Shown: positions 8,166-18,226 of the stretch, piece after piece | Numbering within the stretch: the stretch's first letter is position 1 | Layout: each line of letters opens with the position of its first letter | From: Saccoglossus kowalevskii | Taxonomy: Eukaryota > Hemichordata > Enteropneusta > Harrimaniidae | Length of the DNA stretch: 20,940 nucleotides | NCBI RefSeq assembly: GCF_000003605.2 | Contig: NW_003135347.1 | Coordinates: forward strand, 239,269 to 260,208 | Reading direction: 5' to 3' | Position numbers and translations under genes: made by a program | The notes under the pieces: generated by a model | Databases searched by the model: none | What the model saw: the letters and a program-made list of their open reading frames with translations, nothing else | Told to the model about the DNA's origin: nothing

Positions 8166-10020
8166 CATATGTGTTGTACCACATGTACCACAGGGGCTTT
8201 GAAATTGCATGGTTAGTTTTTTTTTTCACCGTTGAAATTCCGAGCATATTAAGATAAAATAGATTAGTGCTATGGTAAAATGGTCATTGTGTTTTCTTTA
8301 TAGTGAATATTTAATTTTAATTTAAAAACTCAATTTTCTGACACTATATTGCAACAGTCGTTATTAAAGAAGTGTCTTCCCTTTCTCGTGATTTTTTTAT
8401 ACTGATCTTTCAGGCTTCGTCCTTGAGGACGCTTTTCACTCGCATTGACGTTAAAAAATGAAAAAAGAACCAAGCAAGTTTATGAGCCTCTGTGGGTATA
8501 AGTACGTGCACTGAGAGGCAGTCTTTACGTCTATGTCTATAATACTGATTTTCAGACTGCTGTTTGAAAGTGTTTTTTTTCCCATAAATTGTTGGAGCAG
8601 CAATTTGACTCACAAAGTTAAAAAAAAAAAGACTTTGAGGAGTATTACACCAGCGTCATCCCATACTTTAAAGTCTATTGAGAGGATTGAGAAAATTACA
8701 ATTCTAGTGAACGCATGGTAAAGAAGGCACAATTCAGTAATTACTACTCAATCACGGGCTGGGTAAGAGTGTGCGAGGTCATAATGAGGTCATACAACAG
8801 TATGAGAGGGCAAGGTATGTACAACAAATATGAATAGTGATGGAATACCTGAATAAAAAACACAACAACACTGGAGTCATGGTCTGTGACTATAACTAAG
8901 CTTACGGTTTAGCTGGGAACACAGGAAAACGGAACAAGCAATTTACTCTGTGTACGAAGGGCTTTATTTGTGTATCTAGGGGTGTGATGGAATTGTGCAG
9001 GTAGATTTCAATCTGTATGACCCGATGACCTCCTCTTGTACTAAACTCGTAAACACAACATGAACATTAAAATAAATAAAGATTTGAAAGTAGGTCTTGT
9101 AATTGCTTGAAGTGAATGTAAATAAATACACTGACTGTATTCATGTATGGGTAGGTTATTTAGATTAACAAGTGTACAGAAGTACCGATTGAGAGGACGT
9201 CTTCAACGCCAGCATTCAACACGTTTCGCAGAATTACACATCATTCTTTTAACAGCAGATTTTTAGCGAATGGGAAAATTTGTACATTTGGTTCAAAATT
9301 AACGAAGATTTTATTAAAAAAATGTTTGCACACAAATTTTGAAGAGGAGATTCATATCGTTCAACGGGTTATAGACACTTTTGTTAACAACATGAGGGAC
9401 ACAGAATGTAAATATTTTACTGAGGGTGAATCATTGAACACAAATTTGTAGTAATATTTATATTTCATATCAATAAACAATATCATTTTTTCACAGTAAA
9501 TATATATAAAACAATGAAAAGATATGTGCACACAATTTTCTGAATCTAAAAATGGCCCTATGACAATTCCATATTTATGGCTCCCCTGTATGAATCCCAC
9601 AATGGCAGTCTTTGTGGTTACCCTGTATGTGTGTGTGTGTCTATGCCACTTATATCTCTATCTTAACCACTTTACTGATTTGAACAAAACTTGTTGTTAC
9701 ACAGGTAGGCTGGGATACATTAGCTTAGGTTTATCGTTGCATATCAATAATCTAATTTACATGAATTTTTAACTGTTCCACAGATATCTCAAGTAATAAT
9801 TTCAAATGAAACTTTGTATATATTGCTCATGGATTATCCACAGACCTCAATATAAATCAGGGCTGAAATCAGTGCATATAAATCACCTAATTTTCATAAA
9901 TTATGCAATTTTCTGATATCTCATTATCTCCACTTGTCAGATTTAACTGTTCGATATGGGACTCATAGCGACGTATACAACGCATGTAAAATGCATTGTA
10001 TATTTACATGAAATTCGAAC

Positions 10021-10045
10021 ACGGCCTGCGCGACGACCACCGCGC
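10021..10045. other. Short CpG-rich patch
   Basis: ACGGCCTGCG followed by CGACGACCACCGCGC is strikingly GC- and CpG-rich against an AT-rich, CpG-poor background. On the minus strand it contains a GCGCG/CGCGC hairpin and is followed by GTGTTCGAATTT, which faintly resembles a tRNA B box. Pairing is too poor to call a tRNA. It could be a remnant of a SINE or exon. Confidence 0.4.
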
Positions 10046-12029
10046 TTTTTAACTTGGTGCATAGATGGTCTGGGAAGAAATGGAGACTGCAAATCATGGA
10101 TGTACAATCAAATTAACTTTTTTTTGTTTTATAGTTTTCTGTTACTATTAATAATTATGTGAATTAGATTGCTTCCAGATTATACTTCTCAAAGTGGAGA
10201 ACTACACTGTATATTAGTCAAGAGGCTTCTTGAATTTTTAATTCATTTCAAATATTCCCAGTATTCTCTGCACATGTGGGAATTCTTTCTTTGATTTTAT
10301 CGTTTCCTGTATTATAAAACGAATGAAACCATAATAATGAACAAGTGATAAAAATGGCAAATAATCATCAATCTACCCTGTACAAACAGCGTTTATTTCA
10401 ATCCTCCTCATCTTGCTCCCCTGCCGCCACCCTCTTCTAAATATGTTTTCCCTGAAAACTGGTTAAAGGTACAGGCAGAATACAATAAAACTCTTAGCCA
10501 GAAATATATAGGAACCCATCAAAAAAATTAGGAGCCAAGACAAGCACATTATTTCAGGAAAGTAAAAACTGAATGTTTGAATGAGCCGGTACATTTTATT
10601 GCAGACCTTTGATATATCAGAATGTGAGATGGAGATTGATTCAGAAAGCAATTATAGAGGAGGATATAAGGTAGAGTAGTGATGGGACTGTTGAAAATGA
10701 TGGAAGAGTAAAAGATCTTGGGAATCTTATCTGTATGTATGAAGATAAATATTTAGAACGAAAATGTGTATTGCGGTGATAAAATATGGGTTAGGATCTA
10801 GAATTCTAGGGGGTAATCAGCCTCTCTTTATTTCAGCTCCTGTTAACATTAAACTAAGAGAAAATATACATTTTATGATAATTTTAAAAGAAAAAAAAAC
10901 AAAAAACGACATGGTGTGATATGATTTTGAAGAAAAAAAATTGACCAAAAATAATCTTTGTTTTTTCTGTGTGTAATCAAAGTGGGAAGGCAACTTTCAG
11001 TTGTAATGCACAGGTACTGTGATCACCATGGAAATGATAAAATTGGTTGGTATGGCAACCAATCCCAAAACTTTGGAGTACTGAGTTGTCTAATTACAAA
11101 ATCAAACATAATTTCCATTGGTTAATAACACAAGGTGTTCATCATGGAAATACCTTCCATGCTTTCATCGATTTTAAAGACCATCTTCCATGTTTAGAAG
11201 ACCCTTCAGGAGTCTGAACCCTACAAAATCCAAAGTCCCTGTGTTGCTTACAGGGGTCAGTGAGAAGCTTTCTGCAGATCATACAAAGTGGGAATAAAAT
11301 TTTAGGTACACTTGTAAAAATGTTGAACCTATTAAAACTGATACTGACCCTGCTTGTAATCGTTTATATCTTGCTTTATAATACCTATTATCCTATGATA
11401 GATTGTCAGCCCCAAATGATAGTGAAATCTAATTTTGTTTCCTGCTCATACACAATGAAGAAATTTTGAAAAGAAATTTTCACGCAGAACTGGATTCGTG
11501 AAATTATATGGAATATTGTCTTGAAACAATTTCTTACTGTGGGTGCATTCTAATGGTTCCAAAAGCAGTGAAGTAAATAAAATAAAATAAAAATAATAAA
11601 GTTTTAATGTATTTTTTTTTTCTTTTCAATTAGATATTCACCACACGTGTTTACGTTATTTGCATTTACATGTAACTATTTAAGTATCATAATTTTCCCA
11701 ACAATATTTTTGTGACAAATGTTACATGGTTCAACATATTTTTCTATATTTTTTTTTGATATTTTTGGACAAAATGGACATAATTTGCTATTGGCTACAA
11801 GTCTTTATAAAAATTTGGGAAAAATTATGAAAAAAATTATGTGGGTATTAAATTTGTGAACGGTGAGAAAACTTGACGTTTGAGTTTTTAAATGTTAACA
11901 AATCACAAACCTAAAAATATTTGGAAACTTTTCAGTGACGTATTGCTTAAGTACCGGTATTCTAAAAACTGTAATTGTCACTCAAAAATTAAATGCAATT
12001 ACATTTTTTCAGGATGATAAAAATAATTG

Positions 12030-12049
12030 GTAATGATATTTATCATTAC
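12030..12049. repeat. 20-bp near-perfect palindrome
   Basis: GTAATGATA and TATCATTAC flank a 2-base centre. It could extrude as a small cruciform; no function is implied. Confidence 0.8.
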
Positions 12050-12232
12050 TGTCAACGGAAAGTTATTATAATTCATAAATTGCCTTTCTAGAATTAGTCA
12101 GGTAATTTTGCAGTTCCTTTTGGGTTTATAAAGTTTATAATTTATTAATTATTTGTTAACCTGAAACACTTGAGCAAGTAGTGAAAAAATTAATCCATTG
12201 GACTTACATGTAGTTTGTGCGTCCCAATAATA

Positions 12233-12433
12233 TACTGTAAAGGGATTAATTATTCACTGGGTTTTAATTTTGCTTATTTCGCTGGCTGGAAAATGCGGTA
12301 ATTAAAACCCAGTGAATATGTAAAATTTAGCATAGAACATGTGAATTTAAACTGGGAATTAAAACCCACTGAATATGCCTGAAATGGTAAATCAGCGAAA
12401 TTTAAACCCAGTGAAATTAGACATTTTACAGTA
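12233..12433. mobile_element. MITE with TACTGTAAA ends (family 2)
   Basis: Starts TACTGTAAA and ends TTTTACAGTA, with TA at both edges as for a TA-duplicating Tc1/mariner-type MITE. A second palindromic layer lies inside: CACTGGGTTTTAATT near the left end and TTTAAACCCAGTGAA near the right. The phrase AAACCCAGTGAA or a variant appears four times in alternating orientation. At 201 bp with no frame, it is non-autonomous. Its termini and length resemble those of 4502-4715, but the body differs. Confidence 0.8.
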
Positions 12434-12889
12434 ACTAGGATAGAATTTGTTTACCTGTCTCTAGACAATAGAATATTTTTCCTGAAATAAATAAAGGAAT
12501 AAATAAAAATATAAAGTGAAACCTGCCAAAACTGAACCCTGTGTGTTTTTTCGGATGCGTGTAGTGTGCACTATTTACTCGGGTGTATAAAATCATCTCA
12601 GTGTTCGGCCAACTGACCCCTTGTGACTGGTGCTGTTATTCAGGTATGAACAATGAATTGCGAATATTAACACAGTAAACCAGTTATTCAAATAGAAGGA
12701 AGGTAAACATGGAAAGTCACATTTCAGAGAAACGCAATTGATATTTGTTTCAGTCACACTTGTTTGCCTGGCCGAGCCTTGCAATGTGAATAAATATGTG
12801 GTGCTGATGTGATTTATAGTACTTGGTTATGCATTGTTGCTGAGCAAGAAAATGAGTCGATTATGATGGTGTCGAATATGTTGATATGT
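12434..12889. other. No gene recognised
   Basis: The phrase GTGAAACCTGCCAAAACTG near 12516 resembles the terminal repeat of some pogo/Tigger-like elements, but no inverted partner was found. A minus-strand frame of 63 codons has no motif. Confidence 0.4.
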
Positions 12890-13250
12890 AGACAAAGTCC
12901 ACACAGCGGAGCTGTTCATATTACTGATTGTCCGTCGTCCGTGGTCATCAACTTTACAATTTCAACTTCTTCTTCAAAACTGCAAGTCAGAATGTTTTCA
13001 AATTTGATATGCAAGTACCTTGGATGGTTCTTTCTCAAATTTGTTCATTTCATGTCAAAATCTCAAATTCTCTATTTTTGGTGAGTATTTTTGTCTTTTT
13101 TGGTAAAAAGTGATATTTTGGACTTCTTGTAAAAAACTTCAAGTCCGATGACATTGATATTACATATATAGGTACTATATGTGGACCTCTCTCAGATTTG
13201 TTCATTTCGTGATGATATCTTTAATTCTCTAATTTTAATGATTATTTGTT
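12890..13250 (+). repeat. 157-bp-monomer element A, 3' truncated
   Basis: The 5' portion aligns to the 5' end of element B: AGCGGAGCTGTTCATATTAC then GATTGTCCGTCGTCC. About two monomers follow; ATTTGATAT at about 12994 and CATTGATAT at 13151 mark equivalent points 157 bases apart. The match ends near 13240 in the CTCTAATTTT phrase, and element B begins at once. The missing 3' terminus suggests truncation by, or recombination with, element B. Confidence 0.8.
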
Positions 13251-14102
13251 AGCTCTGCTGTTGACTTTGTCGAGCGGGGCTTATCATATGAGTGATTGTT
13301 CGTCGTCCGGCGTCCGTCGTCCGTGTCAATGTTTTACTTTTTCGACTTCTTCTTGAAAAATACAAGCCTGAATGCTTTGATACTTTGTGTATATTTACCG
13401 TGGGTAGACCTCTCTCAGATTTGTTCATTTTGTAATGATATCTTTAATTCTCTAATTTTGGTGAATATTTTTGTAATTTTTGGTAAAAAGCGATATTTTC
13501 AACTTCTTGTTAAAAACCACAAGTCCAATTGCTTTGATATTACATATATAGGTACTACATGTGGACCACTCTCAAATTTGTTCATTTCATGATGATATCT
13601 TTAATTTTCTAATTTTGGTGAATATTTTTGTCATTTTTGGTAAAAAGTGATATTTTCAACTTCTTGTTAAAAACCACAAGTCCAATTGCTTTGATATTAC
13701 ATATATAGGTACTACATGTGGACCTATCTCAAATTTGTTCATTTTATGATGATATCTTCAATTCTCTAATTTTGATGAATATTTTTGTCATTTTTGGTAA
13801 ATCGTGATATTTTCTTCTTGTTAAAAACCACAATCATCTATGGTGAAAAATGATATTTTTGAATTCTTGTTGAAAACAGCAAGTCCCATTGCATTGATAT
13901 CTTCTGTTCTGTAAATGAAATGTGCATTGCTAACAGCGGAGCTATCTTGGTGAAAAGTGATATTTTTGACTTCTTGTTAAAAACTGTAAGTCTGATTGCT
14001 TGGATACTATACATATTGTTCATTTTCTAATGATATCTTAAGTTCTTTGATTGGAATGTGCATTGCTAACAGCGGAGCTATCTCAGCCGACAGGCTGCTT
14101 GT
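13251..14102 (+). mobile_element. 157-bp-monomer element B (BIV160/pearl-like), with both ends
   Basis: The 5' end is AGCTCTGCTGTTGACTTTG then GAGCGGGGCTTATCATATG and a CGTCGTCC-rich run. Monomers are marked by GCTTTGATA at 13374, 13531 and 13688, a period of exactly 157 bases. The 3' end is CAGCGGAGCTATCTCAG then CAGGCTGCTTGT at 14102. The outer AGCTCTGCTG (13251-13260) and CAGCGGAGCT (14070-14079) are subterminal inverted repeats with one mismatch. A second, broken 3'-end motif sits inside at about 13919-13950 and switches back into monomer sequence, so at least two copies have recombined. Fixed ends around tandem monomers of about 160 bp is the plan of 'pearl'/HINE elements and BIV160 of bivalves. 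That identification is inference. Confidence 0.75.
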
Positions 14103-14552
14103 GTTTCTTAGATTATGAGTGGCTTTTCATCCTGAAGTACAACAAAATCATGTACTTTCCAAAGTCATGTGCTGTGTCAATAAATAAATCTGTATTTGTC
14201 ATGCATCTGTGCAAGGCAGTATAATCTCCCTGCATAGTTTTGTCACATTAGGTGTAGACTGGTGCCAGGGTAATATTACAAATAACATGTGGGCTCAGAT
14301 GTGATATGCCCTTGAGTTAACATTAAAACAGTTGAGTCACTACAAACTGTACTTTATTGTACGAGATTAACAAACATCCCCGCCTGTGCCAATGTGCGTG
14401 ATAATGCCGCATGGCTGTTCTTAATCGATATTTTCAGATTATTATTTAATTATTTATATTCTAATCTGGTATATCAAATGTAGAATGATACAACACCTTG
14501 GCATTTCTCGTATATCAGTCAGTATTCATCAACACCGACATGTGTTCATGGA
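14103..14552. other. No feature recognised
   Basis: AT-rich apart from a slightly GC-richer patch at about 14377-14420. No frame or array. Confidence 0.45.
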
Positions 14553-14591
14553 GGGGGGGGGGGGGTGTTTTGTTGGTGGGCTGGGGTGGGG
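14553..14591 (+). other. G-rich tract able to form a G-quadruplex
   Basis: Thirteen G at 14553-14565, then GGG at 14578-14580, GGGG at 14583-14586 and GGGG at 14588-14591. Four or more G runs separated by loops of 12, 2 and 1 bases meet a relaxed G4 definition; splitting the long run also meets the strict one. No gene is near enough to suggest a promoter role. Confidence 0.75.
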
Positions 14592-15744
14592 TCGGTAAAT
14601 GTTATAAAAAACATTACAGAACAATGCAAATAAGCTGCACATGTACTTTTCCACATTACAAAACTACCAAGATTAAAAATTAAAATCCATATTAAAATTC
14701 AGATAAAAATTTTACAACAGAAATAAAAGTATGTGCTGGATGCTTTTAGTTCAAATCTATCATTGTCATGTTTCAGCAACTGCACAGACACACATAACTC
14801 CCGAAAATTTGGGGCATATAACTGTTGACAAATTGATTCCAGACAATTATAAAAATTCAAATAAGATTTCACTACCAGGGATGAATGATATTTTTGCTGA
14901 AAAGCATCGTTGGTTGAAAACTGGTTGAAACTTGCAAAATTGCATCTGGGAAATGGTAAGATACAGGAATCCTCACACAGAGGCTTTTTGGAAATTTGCC
15001 AAGTCAAAAAACAAACAAAAAACATTGGCATGTTTGTATCCCTTAATGTTTCGTTTTATAAGCATAGAATCAATCTTGAAAATGCATGGTGAAAAAAAAA
15101 GATTGTTATTGCCTAATATTAGACGTTTAATGTTGATGTTCAGCTCAATGTGCGTACTAATCACTTTTAATCGCATTGTGTTGTATTCTAGCTAGAATAT
15201 TGACTGACAAGCTGCTTTCCGATCACAGGAAGTTTGCGCTGTTTCAATTGTCAATAGTTATTTGTTGTCATGGTAGGCTGTGATTATTAAAGCTGTAATA
15301 GCAATACAACTTTTTCCAGGCGTGCGTATGTTTTTATAAAAATTAAGTTTTCACTCCACGTATAATTTCAATGAACATAATACAGCGCTTTTAAGTTTAT
15401 TGAGATTTCTGATTGAAAAAAAAAATCATGTTGCTATTGAGAAGTGTTTTTTATTTTAGCTTTTACTGTGTATAGTCGTATAGTGCTCTGGGGTTATTAC
15501 TGGAATACCCTCAAAGTGTGTATGTACGCAGAATTACATTTGTATTGATGGGTTTGTACTGAGGTGAACATACTATTAGTGCTGTCTGACCTCGTAATAT
15601 GATAACGATAAAGTTATTTAATAGACGAAAACTAATACACATCTCGCTATTACAGGTCTCATCATAAAAAAAACACTCAACATCCAGGTTTTGTTGTCAT
15701 AGGGTACATACAATTATTGCTGCTAATGGGGAGTAAACTATGCC
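14592..15744. other. Mostly featureless; weak exon-like patch inside
   Basis: Apart from the 14777-14928 patch listed separately, this is AT-rich sequence with short frames. The frames around 14700-15195 are open on both strands, which weakens any single coding claim. Confidence 0.4.
14777..14928 (+). other. Weak exon-like patch, product unknown
   Basis: An acceptor-like TGTCATGTTTCAG ends at 14776. A frame then stays open to a TGA at 14926-14928 and reads THITPENLGHITVDKL…, ending …FAEKHRWLKTG. Its residue mix is less skewed to Phe/Ile/Asn than other frames here. A donor-like AATG|GTAAGA follows at about 14955, but in a different register from that stop. The opposite strand is also open across this stretch. 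I recognise no family. It could be a terminal exon, a decayed pseudogene fragment or chance. Confidence 0.15.
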
Positions 15745-16081
15745 TCACCAAGATTGTCTGTCGTCGTTCTGTGTCTGTAGTCATCAGCTTTTTTACATTT
15801 TTGTCTTCTTCTTCAAATCTGTTAAACCAAATGCTTTCATATCTGCAACATAGATTCTAGAGACCTCTGTCAGATTCATTTTGTGATGATATCTTCAATT
15901 CTCTAATTTTGATGAATATTTCTGTCATTTTTGGTAAAAGTGATATTTTTGACTTCTACAAGCTTTGATATTATACATATACATTGTAGGTATCTCAGGT
16001 GGACCTCTCTCAGATTTTCAATTTTTTAATTGAAATGTGCATTGCTAACAGCGTAGCTATCTCAGCTGAGAAGCTGCTTGT
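15745..16081 (+). repeat. 157-bp-monomer element C (5' end degraded)
   Basis: Begins in the CGTCGTTCTGTG-type 5' region, which lacks the AGCTCTGCTG terminus. Monomer phrases follow (GTGATGATATCTTCAATTC, GGTAAAAGTGATATTTTTG, GGACCTCTCTCAGA), and it closes with TAACAGCGTAGCTATCTCAG then AAGCTGCTTGT at 16081. The monomers are shortened by small deletions. Confidence 0.85.
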
Positions 16082-16486
16082 TTTTAGTTCTGATGACGAC
16101 TTTGCTGAGCATAGCTTATCATATGAGTGATTGTCCATCGTCCACATCAACTTTTTACTTTTTCTTCTTCTTCTTGAAAACTACACGTCTGATTTTTTTG
16201 ATACTTGGTGTAGATGAACCTTGGGTAGACCTCGCTTAGATTTGTTCATTTCGTGATGATGTCTTCAATTCTTTAATTTTGATGATGAATTTGTTTGGTA
16301 AAAAGTGATATTTTCGACTTCTTGTTAAAAACCGCAAGCCTGATTGCTTTGGTATTATACATATACATTGTAGGTATCTCGGGTGGACCACACCCAGATT
16401 TGTTCATTTTGTGATTATATCTTCAATCCTTTAATTGAAATGTGCATTGCTAACATCGGAGCTATCTTACCTGAGAAGCTGCTTGT
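16082..16486 (+). mobile_element. 157-bp-monomer element D, with both ends, directly after C
   Basis: The 5' end TTAGTTCTGATGACGACTTTG then GAGCATAGCTTATCATATG corresponds to that of element B. The 3' end is CATCGGAGCTATCTTAC then AAGCTGCTTGT at 16486. It starts within a few bases of the end of element C in the same orientation, as A and B do, so head-to-tail pairing occurs twice in the window. It has about 1.5 monomers between the ends, fewer than B. Confidence 0.75.
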
Positions 16487-17037
16487 TCTATTTTTTAATC
16501 AGTATATGAAGAGACATCTATGTTTGATATTAGCAAAAGTATGTGCTCATACGTAACTCACAGTTGTGTGTCTCTGGTCAAAGTATTATTAATTTCATGA
16601 TCCATGATTTCATGTCTGGTGCTATTGAAGGCATGCTTTTAATAGAAAAGTACGATGGATAGGACATGAGGTGTCTAGGCTTACATGGATAAAAAATATG
16701 AAGAATTGAAAAACAAAAAGTTCTTCATAGACCTTTTCTAAGTTCTATGGTACAATTCACTAAATCCCAATGTCTCAGATCATTTTATTCATTTAGATGA
16801 GTTTAGTATGGCTCACTTATTCCTAAGATGCATACAAAAACATACTATATATTTCTTTCTTTCTAATTCCAAGGTTGCATTTTTTTTCATGTTGATGAAT
16901 ATTGACTGTCTGTTACCGGGGTAATAAATCTTCAACTTTATTAACCTGACAGGGTCTAGGCAATTACTATTATTATGTACATGTACATGTACAAAGGAAA
17001 AAAGAAAATGGTCTTATGGGAGCTTGTGCAGATAACC
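16487..17037. other. No gene; short TGTACA run
   Basis: Three TGTACA units at 16976-16993 form an 18-base perfect palindrome. The rest is AT-rich without features. Confidence 0.5.
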
Positions 17038-17254
17038 TTAGGGGTCAACCATTTGATATCATGGGGGTTGCTGGAAGAGTCTGTGACCATAACAACTTTT
17101 TGTTCACAGTGCCTTATTTGTTCATTTTTATTTTTCCTGAATGCGCATTTTTTTCGGCAACACTTTGCATGCAATTTTTTTTGGCTTTTTGCGTCTAGCT
17201 TTTTTTAAAGACATTTTGTAGCCACCCCCATGATTTCAAATGGTCGACCCCTTA
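17038..17254. mobile_element. MITE-like element with 34-bp terminal inverted repeats
   Basis: The left arm (17038-17071) reads TTAGGGGTCAACCATTTG then ATATCATGGGGGTTGCT. The right arm (17220-17254) is its reverse complement with about four to five differences and contains CCCCCATGATTTCAAATGG. The interior is T-rich with no usable frame; 17016-17198 is open but has no motif. At about 217 bp it is a typical non-autonomous size. I see no clear target duplication. Confidence 0.75.
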
Positions 17255-17794
17255 CTTGCATGATAAGTGCAGATAGGTTTTATTACATTGTCTGGTTTGT
17301 GTGAATATCCCATTACTACTACTATGATAGTAAGTTTGGATAAGCCGTGAACAAAATCGTTCTCAGATAACAAATTCATGCCATAAATAGTGATTACAAT
17401 TCCCCCTTGAAACTTTGACTTTTTGGTTACTGAAATTTGCATGCACCCTTCATTCTATTGATACATCGCAAGCTGGAAGTCTTCCTTGCATAACCAAAAT
17501 GAAGGGGAAAAAAACGACTTCAGCAGGTGAATTGTTAATTAATTATAGCATATAACTGTATGTCATTTAATATGCAGATTTAAAGTGGAACTGTCATGTT
17601 CATTTCATGAAGGCTCACACAACGAATATTTACATAATTGCGACCAATTTTCAAAAAAGTCTGCTAAAAAAAGACTTCAAGTGTGTGCATTTACAGACAA
17701 GCTATCTAGAGCTATATTTGACATCCTTGTCCATATTTTGTTTGTGATGATATAGTATGATATTTACGATGATGAACAATGGTCATGTTTCAAA
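17255..17794. other. No feature recognised
   Basis: AT-rich sequence, short frames only. Confidence 0.45.
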
Positions 17795-18226
17795 CTGTGT
17801 ATATCGCCAGAGGTACATTACTTGGGGTTTGCAACAACGGTGACATGATACCAAGATCCCATCACAATCTCGCTCTCGCATAAGCGTTCCAACTTAGAAA
17901 AATGCGAATGCGCATGCCCGAGGTAACTAGGATACTGGGATGTCCAGGTGGACCAAAATAGCTGCCCACGATATGACGGATTACAAGAACTATATTTTCT
18001 GTACATTTTCGATGTATTACATTTTTCACTATGATAGTGACAAGAAAAGTTTTATTTTTTCATTACAAACCTTGAACATTGATATATGTCATGTCAGAAG
18101 GTCGTAGCCTCAGTCTCGCTATCTACGAGAAGAGACTTGAATGGGATCTTGACATGATGTCACAATACAGTACTATGCTAGTTGCAAACTCCAAGTAATG
18201 TACCTCTGATATCGCGTAATATACAG
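17795..18226. mobile_element. Foldback/MITE-like element with long imperfect inverted arms
   Basis: The left arm starts CTGTGTATATCGCC and contains AGAGGTACATTACTTGG then GGTTTGCAAC. The right arm holds the reverse complement, GTTGCAAACTCCAAGTAATG, TACCTCTGATATCGCG and ATACAG at 18221-18226. A second complementary block (CAAGATCCCAT at about 17852, ATGGGATCTTG at about 18140) lies deeper in each arm. The arms are therefore about 85-100 bp and gapped. The interior includes a GCGCATGC-type palindrome and a 62-codon minus frame of no known family. Flanking duplications are not evident. Confidence 0.75.

Larger units (their letters stand above)
7838..8368 (-). mobile_element. Repeat X, second copy, inverted and split by an insertion
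   Basis: Segments 7838-7878 and 8166-8368 together match 3848-4090 in reverse complement end to end. The first reads GACTGAAAGCAGAAATGAAC and CTGTATTACGATATATGC. The second starts at CATATGTGTTGTACCACATG and ends at CGTTATTAAAG. The break between them is filled by an unrelated 277-bp sequence. The outer flanks do not resemble the flanks of the first copy, so the two copies inserted independently. Confidence 0.85.
8371..12232. other. Long AT-rich stretch with small hairpins only
   Basis: No gene, array or terminal-repeat element recognised in about 3.9 kb. Items seen: a CGTCC/GGACG hairpin near 8419-8432; a 12-base GT run at 9629-9640; a CpG-rich patch at 10021-10045; an 8-bp perfect stem ATTGGTTG/CAACCAAT at 11042-11063; A/T-rich simple sequence at 11574-11600; and a near-perfect 20-bp palindrome at 12030-12049. 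All frames are under 85 codons. Confidence 0.5.

Noticed and set aside
7901-8257. Plus-strand frames of 83-118 codons with repeated SQSSVF / NRQFF phrases
   Set aside because: They are translations of the 32-bp minisatellite. The repeat length is not a multiple of three, so the phrases cycle through all frames.
12516-12535. pogo/Tigger-like terminal repeat
   Set aside because: No inverted partner was found nearby, and the resemblance is from memory of a short motif.
12809-13592. Frames of 61-98 codons with repeated LSQICSF phrases
   Set aside because: They are translations of the non-coding 157-bp monomers; the similar phrases recur only because the DNA repeats.
14749-14762. tRNA B box (AGTTCAAATCTA)
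   Set aside because: No A box at the right distance and no cloverleaf pairing.
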